Source: JBGTKH01 sp041744735
Lineage (GTDB): Bacteria > Planctomycetota > Planctomycetia > Pirellulales > Pirellulaceae
Length of the DNA: 9,143 nucleotides
Reading direction: 5' to 3'
Assembly (NCBI GenBank): GCA_041744735.1
Contig: JBGTKH010000053.1
Location: forward strand, 1 to 9,143
Under the pieces are notes generated by a model. The model was not told the DNA's origin and searched no databases. It was given only the letters and a program-made list of their open reading frames with translations. The translations under genes and the position numbers were made by a program. Numbering within the stretch: position 1 is the first letter of the stretch; every line of letters begins with the position of its first letter. This document shows positions 6,003 through 9,143 of this stretch, in pieces.

Positions 6003-7247
6003 TTACGGCAGTAGCGTCATCTTCATACGCAGCGGCTCGCCGTTGCGGATGATGTTGACCGTCAGCACTTCGCCTTTGACGTAGTTGCAGCGGACGTAAG
6101 CGGAGAGGTCGAAGGCCCGCATTTCGAGTTCGCGGTCGTCGACGCCCAAGATGATGTCGCCCGGTTTGATGCCGGCGGCTTTGGCTTGATCGTGCACTCG
6201 GTCTTCGTGGCGAAAGGCAAGCCGATTTGGCGAAAGGCCCAGCGACAGCTTTTCTTCGTCGGTCAGATCGAATCCATACAGTCTGGCGAACGGCGCCAAG
6301 TACAGCACGGACGAACGCCAACTGATGTCGCTGCGGCGCCACGCCTCAGGCAACTCAATGCGTTTGCTGATCGACTGTTCGTCCCGCTGCCAAATGATCG
6401 GCGCGCTGCCACTCTTCGGCGCTCGATCCAATGCAAATTGAGCATCGCCAAAGGAATGAATGGGGACATCGTTGAGCGATCGCAGCACGTCGCCCGGCTG
6501 CATTCCCACGCGAGCCGCCGGTGAATCGGCCACTACCTGCTCGACCACGTTGCCGCGATCGATCTCCAGTTTCAGCCCAAGGTTTTCCGGCGGCGGGTAG
6601 CGGAACACCTGATCCAGGCTCCACGCTCCGTCGGCCTTGAGCTTGTTGTCCATGAACTCCTTGACCTGATGACAGTGTATGCAGCCACCGCCGGCAGCCC
6701 GTCGCGGCGCAATGTCGCGGATGTAGAACGGTCGCGCCTGTTGTGGCGGCGCGAATTGCTTGTCCTCGCTGCGATGGGCCGCCAAAACGGATTGCATTGT
6801 GTACCGCAGCCCCGCCAGCGATTGCCGTTCGTCCGGGCTCTCGGCGATGCGGCCGCCGTAGCGCGCGTAAACCTGCTCGTCGGCATTCAGAAAGAAGACC
6901 ATGAAGGTCAGATCGTAGTCGAAATCAAAGACGTTCAGGTCCGACCGGTCGATTTGAGCCAACCGCACCCTGACGAACTCGTCGGCCAGATCGTTGATTT
7001 GCTGGAGACGGACAACCTGCCCGTCGAATTCCGAGCACTCCCCTCACGGAATGCAACGAATCACGACCATCAGCGGCTTGCCCGTCCGCCGCGCTAAATC
7101 CTTCGCCACCTGATAATCAAGCTGCCACCCATACCGAGTCGCCTCGCGTTGCCATCCGCCGTCGCTTTGAGCTTGCGCGCGCGCGGCGTACAGCCAACAA
7201 AGTGCAACGGCGGCCGCAAGTCCCAAAACCTTTATCGTACGCTTCAT
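6003..7247 (-). CDS. Exported thioredoxin-like/CxxCH/PDZ protein, probable selenoprotein with in-frame UGA
   Basis: One frame of 414 codons plus stop runs from ATG 7247 to TAA 6003, broken only by TGA at 7046-7044 (codon 68). Residues 1-26 are a signal peptide (MKRTIKV, hydrophobic core, AQA cleavage site). Residues about 35-140 resemble a thioredoxin fold: GKPLMVVIRCIP, then UGA-Gly-Glu-Cys71, giving UxxC in place of CxxC, and later YDLTFMVFFLNADEQVYARY. CIHCH (189-193) is a c-type haem attachment motif. Two PDZ domains follow, at about 222-295 (SPAARVGMQPGDVLRSLND) and 336-412 (GIKPGDIILGVDD). The protein is probably periplasmic and redox-active. GGAG lies 5 bases before the start. A SECIS-like stem-loop follows the UGA. 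I recall a family labelled 'Trx7/PDZ domain-containing (seleno)protein', which fits this architecture. The alternative is a pseudogene or a sequencing error changing TGC/TGT to TGA; automated tools would split it into 7044-7247 and 6003-6968. Confidence 0.82.
7000..7037 (-). promoter_or_regulatory. Candidate bacterial SECIS element
   Basis: Folded by hand on the - strand mRNA, six bases after the UGA, UGCU pairs with AGCA. Then, after a bulged C, GGA pairs with UCC. After a bulged AUUC, GACGGGC pairs with GUCCGUC (one G-U pair), closing a 5-base loop AGGUU at 7018-7014. The loop lies 25 bases after the UGA and has G in its second position. As I recall, bacterial SECIS elements require a G among the first two loop bases and a loop about 16-37 bases from the UGA, and the E. 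coli fdhF loop also begins AGGU. The pairing is seen; SelB binding is inferred. Confidence 0.7.
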
Positions 7248-7252
7248 GTTCA

Positions 7253-7256
7253 CTCC
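7253..7256 (-). promoter_or_regulatory. Ribosome binding site of the selenoprotein candidate
   Basis: GGAG on the - strand lies 5 bases before ATG 7247. This selects that ATG, which begins a clean signal peptide, over the in-frame TTG at 7289. Confidence 0.6.
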
Positions 7257-7405
7257 GAAAAACGGCGTCGTAGGTTGCCACTTCAGCAACGCGGGACCAT
7301 TTTAGGTTGAACACTGAAACGACGCGAGAGTGGCGGGCATGAACGGTGGGCAGTTTTAGGCGACGTGGCCTGTGTTGCGTGGCTTTGCTCGAACCGCCGA
7401 GAAGG

Positions 7406-7482
7406 GCACTCCGAAAATCCTAAAGCGGCGACCAATCGCCGCACTCCGATAATCCTAAAGCGGCGACCAATCGCCGCACTCC
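7406..7482. repeat. Two 35-bp tandem repeats with internal hairpins
   Basis: Unit copies run 7406-7440 and 7441-7475 with a single difference (CCGAAAATCC versus CCGATAATCC), followed by a 7-base partial third copy. Each copy holds a perfect 7-bp stem GCGGCGA-CCAA-TCGCCGC (7425-7442 and 7460-7477). Read on the - strand, each stem is followed by TTTAGGATT, so in the direction of the ExbD gene that stops at 7489 they look like two weak tandem terminators. The rest of the 241-base gap between the ExbD stop and the selenoprotein start (7248-7405) holds no recognisable gene. A dispersed repeat family is an equally good explanation. Confidence 0.75.
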
Positions 7483-7488
7483 AAATGG

Positions 7489-7986
7489 TTAACCCGAAGG
7501 GGCGGATTTGGGCGAGGAGAATTTGATCTTTTCGATGAGCTTGACTACCCGTTCGTTCTCGACGTAGCCGGAGACCGCGGTGATGGCTTCGACGACGTGC
7601 TCGTATTTGAGATTGTAGTCGCAGTCGAGCTCGACCTCGGCGGTCTCCTGCACGCTGCCGGGGCCGCGGGCGTCGCCGATGATGCTGATGATGTACTCGT
7701 GCAAGTCCTTGAACTCGCGAAAGGTCTTTTCGTTCAGCGACAGGCTTTGCAGAGTGCCGTTGGCGTCGGCGGTCATGCGGACCTTCATGGGCGGCAACTG
7801 CAAGTCGTCCGGCAAACCCTCTTTGGGCGCTGCCAGCGGCATTTTGATGTTAAAGTCGCCCTCTTGCGCCGCGATTCTGAAGGTCATGATGAAAAAGACC
7901 AGCAGTTGAAACACGATGTCGATCATCGGTGTCATCTGCAGCTCAACTTTTTCGTCGCCGCCACCGGTGGAATGACGAAGTTTCAT
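7489..7986 (-). CDS. ExbD/TolR-family proton-channel subunit (second copy)
   Basis: This is a 165-residue inner-membrane protein of the ExbD/TolR family. A short cytoplasmic N-terminus (MKLRHSTGGGDEKVEL) is followed by the signature QMTPMIDIVFQLLVFFIMTF, one transmembrane helix in which Asp23 is the conserved proton-carrying residue. The rest is a periplasmic domain that would bind peptidoglycan or a partner protein. With the ExbB/TolQ-like subunit it would use the proton gradient to drive work across the periplasm. It is the third gene of a three-gene cassette; its ATG lies 6 bases after the stop of the first ExbD-like gene. The periplasmic domain is rather long (LDCDYNLKYEHVVEAITAVSG near the end, then a basic, serine-rich tail). 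TonB- and TolB-like partners are not in the window. Confidence 0.9.
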   Translation of the reverse strand: MKLRHSTGGGDEKVELQMTPMIDIVFQLLVFFIMTFRIAAQEGDFNIKMPLAAPKEGLPDDLQLPPMKVRMTADANGTLQSLSLNEKTFREFKDLHEYIISIIGDARGPGSVQETAEVELDCDYNLKYEHVVEAITAVSGYVENERVVKLIEKIKFSSPKSAPSG

Positions 7987-7992
7987 AGTTGC

Positions 7993-8430
7993 TTAGTTCC
8001 CTACTTCTTCTTTGGCGCGCAAGGCGAATTTTTCGAAATGACTTTCCTGGCAGACCTTGATTAACTCCTGGACTTTACCGGTGGGCGTGTCGCGGTGCGC
8101 ACGGATGATCACCGTGGCTTCCTCGTCCGTTTGCTTGCCGGCGAGCGTGGCGCGTTCCTGGGCCAAGTATGCAGGCAAACCGCTCATCGATACATCCTGT
8201 CCGGCGTAAATCACCGTTCCCTCCTTGGTCAGGTGCAGCGTGATGGGGAATTCCAGCGGACTGTCCGGTGGCTTGGCCAGCACGCTTTCGGGCAATTGAA
8301 TGCGCTCGTTTTGTTCGTCCTGGTTAAAGTTGACCAGCACCATGAAAAAGGCGATCAATTGAAACACCATATCGATCATCGGCGTTAGATCGCCTTCCAA
8401 GATTTTCGAGGAAGCTTTTTTGATTTTCAT
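7993..8430 (-). CDS. ExbD/TolR-family proton-channel subunit (first copy)
   Basis: This 145-residue ExbD/TolR-like protein starts at ATG 8430 (MKIKKASSKILEGDLTP). The single membrane helix LTPMIDMVFQLIAFFMVLVN carries the conserved Asp20. The periplasmic part includes TVIYAGQDV and TVIIRAHRDTPTGKVQELIKVC, typical of the family's C-terminal fold. An upstream in-frame TTG at 8454 exists, but it lies inside the 3' end of the ExbB-like gene and would add eight atypical residues. The gap to the preceding stop is 4 bases, so coupling is likely. It is clearly different in sequence from the second ExbD protein, so the two probably form a heteromeric pair rather than a recent duplication. Confidence 0.9.
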   Translation of the reverse strand: MKIKKASSKILEGDLTPMIDMVFQLIAFFMVLVNFNQDEQNERIQLPESVLAKPPDSPLEFPITLHLTKEGTVIYAGQDVSMSGLPAYLAQERATLAGKQTDEEATVIIRAHRDTPTGKVQELIKVCQESHFEKFALRAKEEVGN

Positions 8431-8434
8431 GGCA

Positions 8435-9058
8435 CTACTTCTTCTGTCCGCCAACGTTTTCGAATCGGCTCATGAGGTTCTCGCTGTAGATGCCGACTTC
8501 CAGCACCAGCCGAGCGACCCGGTTCTTGAGGATGTTGTAAGCGGCCAGCGCGGGAATCGCGATGGCCAGACCGACCAGCGTCGTGAACAAGGCCGTGGAA
8601 ATACCGGCGGCCAAATCCGATGCCTTGGGAGTGGACGACGAAGTCGCGATCACGCTAAACGAACGAATCATCCCGTCCACCGTACCGAACAAGCCGACCA
8701 TGGGGCTGATCGTGCCAATCAATGCCATATAGCCCAGGCGGTGTTCGAGTTTCATATTCTCCTCTTCGCCGACTTCCTGCATGGCTTCGATGGCCTGCGA
8801 ATATCCGGCCGAAAGTTTCGCCAAACCGGCCGACAGCACGTGTCCCAAGAAAGAATCATCGGCCTTGGCCATTTCATAGGCCTCTTGATAGCGCTTCTCG
8901 TTCAGATGCGCTTCAAAGCCTTCGACGAGGCCCGCGGGACAAACGCTATCGCGGCGCGCGGTCAGCATGTTCATCACGAACAGTGCGACCAGCGTGAACG
9001 ACAAGCCCAAGAAAACGACCGTGTAAAACAAGCCGCACGCTTGGTACATCCACGCCAA
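8435..9058 (-). CDS. MotA/TolQ/ExbB-family proton-channel subunit, N-terminus uncertain
   Basis: This is the channel-forming subunit of an energy-transducing inner-membrane complex, with 207 residues from the TTG at 9058. Three membrane helices are visible: about 8-32 (LFYTVVFLGLSFTLVALFV), 108-134 and 152-178. The signature LIGTISPMVGLFGTVDGMI lies in the second, and TALFTTLVGLAIAIPA in the third. The cytoplasmic segment EGFEAHLNEKRYQEAYEMAK lies between helices 1 and 2. It leads the operon with two ExbD-like genes. The start is doubtful: upstream the frame reads PAPKRQSYLAWMY, which looks like genuine protein, but no ATG or GTG occurs before an in-frame TGA at 9127-9125. The ATG at 9049 is another possible start. 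A frameshift near 9060-9120, with the true N-terminus outside the window, is possible. Confidence 0.85.
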   Translation of the reverse strand: MAWMYQACGLFYTVVFLGLSFTLVALFVMNMLTARRDSVCPAGLVEGFEAHLNEKRYQEAYEMAKADDSFLGHVLSAGLAKLSAGYSQAIEAMQEVGEEENMKLEHRLGYMALIGTISPMVGLFGTVDGMIRSFSVIATSSSTPKASDLAAGISTALFTTLVGLAIAIPALAAYNILKNRVARLVLEVGIYSENLMSRFENVGGQKK

Positions 9059-9143
9059 GTAGCTCTGGCGCTTCGGGGCGGGCGTGCCACATGCTGACGG
9101 GCGACAACTGGACGACGGCGCGCATCATCGCCGCCCGCCTCGG

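Noticed and set aside
6003..6968. Separate - strand gene starting at GTG 6968
   Set aside because: It is in the same frame as 7044-7247, has no clear ribosome binding site, and would begin in the middle of the thioredoxin-like domain. Read-through of the UGA explains the data better.
7044..7046. TGA as a simple nonsense mutation (pseudogene)
   Set aside because: Not excluded, but the exact position at a redox Cys, the downstream stem-loop and otherwise intact domains make recoding more likely.
7406..7482. CRISPR array
   Set aside because: The copies are directly adjacent with no unique spacers, and there are only two full units.
8420..9097. Long + strand ORF of 225 codons opposite the TolQ/ExbB-like gene
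   Set aside because: It is antisense to a gene with clear family motifs; its protein is rich in Gln, Arg and His without any recognisable domain.

Overview
This GC-rich window looks like chromosomal DNA of a planctomycete, probably Pirellulales-like. That is an inference from the gene families: a BamB/PQQ-type beta-propeller protein, an aldo/keto reductase, a TolQ/ExbB plus double ExbD cassette, and an exported thioredoxin-like/PDZ protein. No rRNA, tRNA, CRISPR array, insertion sequence or phage gene was seen.

Left part (1-2000): the 3' part of a PQQ-like beta-propeller gene (+) converges on an aldo/keto reductase gene (-). An imperfect 23-bp inverted repeat lies between them. Middle part (2000-5900): a tight + strand operon encodes an N-formylglutamate amidohydrolase-family protein, a DUF1704/QEGLA-motif metallopeptidase-like protein and a glutathione-synthetase-like ATP-grasp ligase. 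The first two genes overlap by 4 bases and the third follows after 17. A perfect 11-bp stem-loop lies in the leader. Two hydrolase-type enzymes and one amide/peptide-bond ligase suggest a small pathway that makes and trims an unidentified amide-linked compound or peptide tag.

Right part (5900-9143): everything is on the - strand. A large palindrome separates the ATP-grasp gene from the convergent redox gene. That redox gene (7247 to 6003) is the highlight. It is one continuous frame interrupted only by an in-frame TGA at 7046-7044, exactly where the first Cys of a thioredoxin CxxC motif is expected (Cys-Ile-Pro-TGA-Gly-Glu-Cys). A hand-folded SECIS-like stem-loop with apical loop AGGUU follows just downstream. 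I interpret it as a selenoprotein: signal peptide, thioredoxin-like UxxC domain, CxxCH haem-type motif and two PDZ domains. Upstream of it, beyond two 35-bp tandem hairpin repeats, lies a proton-channel operon (TolQ/ExbB-like, ExbD-like, ExbD-like) that probably energises outer-membrane or periplasmic work. The N-terminus of its first gene is not cleanly resolved at the window edge.
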